Assembly (NCBI GenBank): GCA_030682505.1
Contig: JAUXOH010000013.1
Coordinates: 1-6,371, forward strand
Reading direction: 5' to 3'
DNA: 6,371 nt
From: Candidatus Didemnitutus sp.
Lineage (GTDB): Bacteria; Verrucomicrobiota; Verrucomicrobiia; Opitutales; Opitutaceae
This document shows positions 6,353-6,371 of the stretch, one piece after another. The notes under the pieces were generated by a model. The model saw only the letters and a program-made list of their open reading frames with translations, was not told where the DNA came from and did no database searches. Position 1 is the first letter of the stretch, and every line of letters starts with the position of its first letter. The position numbers and the translations under genes were made by a program.

Positions 6353-6371
6353 CCGGAAGAAACCGTTGTGG

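Overview
The window is high-GC bacterial DNA for its first ~4.9 kb, with the coding density, membrane-protein content and absence of clear Shine-Dalgarno sequences that would suit a verrucomicrobial (Opitutaceae-like) chromosome. That placement is inference from overall feel and gene content; no rRNA or other phylogenetic marker is present. Downstream of about position 4,900 the base composition falls to roughly 50% G+C (89 of 180 bases at 5041-5220, against 85 of 120 in two lines sampled inside metF), and the genes become short and unrecognised, as in an accessory or acquired segment.

Layout. On the minus strand, reading right to left from 2604 to 21: an LptF/LptG-type (YjgP/YjgQ) permease, then after 87 bp a sigma-70/ECF-type sigma factor, a 98-residue single-pass membrane protein, and a membrane-anchored CpxP/Spy-like protein. 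The last three genes are joined by two ATGA stop/start overlaps, so they are almost certainly co-translated. The order sigma factor, single-pass membrane protein, anchored periplasmic LTxxQ protein matches the logic of an envelope-sensing sigma/anti-sigma/sensor module such as CnrH/CnrY/CnrX, although sequence identity to those proteins is not claimed. Divergently, on the plus strand, lies rlmN (23S rRNA/tRNA adenine-2 methyltransferase) with all its catalytic cysteines, followed by a 241-bp gap that carries an elaborate REP-like inverted repeat, and then metF (5,10-methylenetetrahydrofolate reductase).

Beyond metF, in the lower-GC part, three minus-strand genes are spaced by 80-115 bp: a 147-residue protein with a HEPN-type RNALAH motif, a 122-residue charged helical protein, and a protein of at least 111 residues whose frame is still open at the window edge. 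None is recognised beyond the HEPN motif. The segment has the look of a defence/accessory island or cassette-like array, but no recombinase, attC site or toxin-antitoxin partner could be demonstrated.

How the genes work together: the lptF/G-like gene and the sigma module may form one envelope-biogenesis/envelope-stress unit; rlmN and metF are housekeeping genes linked chemically by SAM-dependent and one-carbon metabolism, but they are probably just neighbours.
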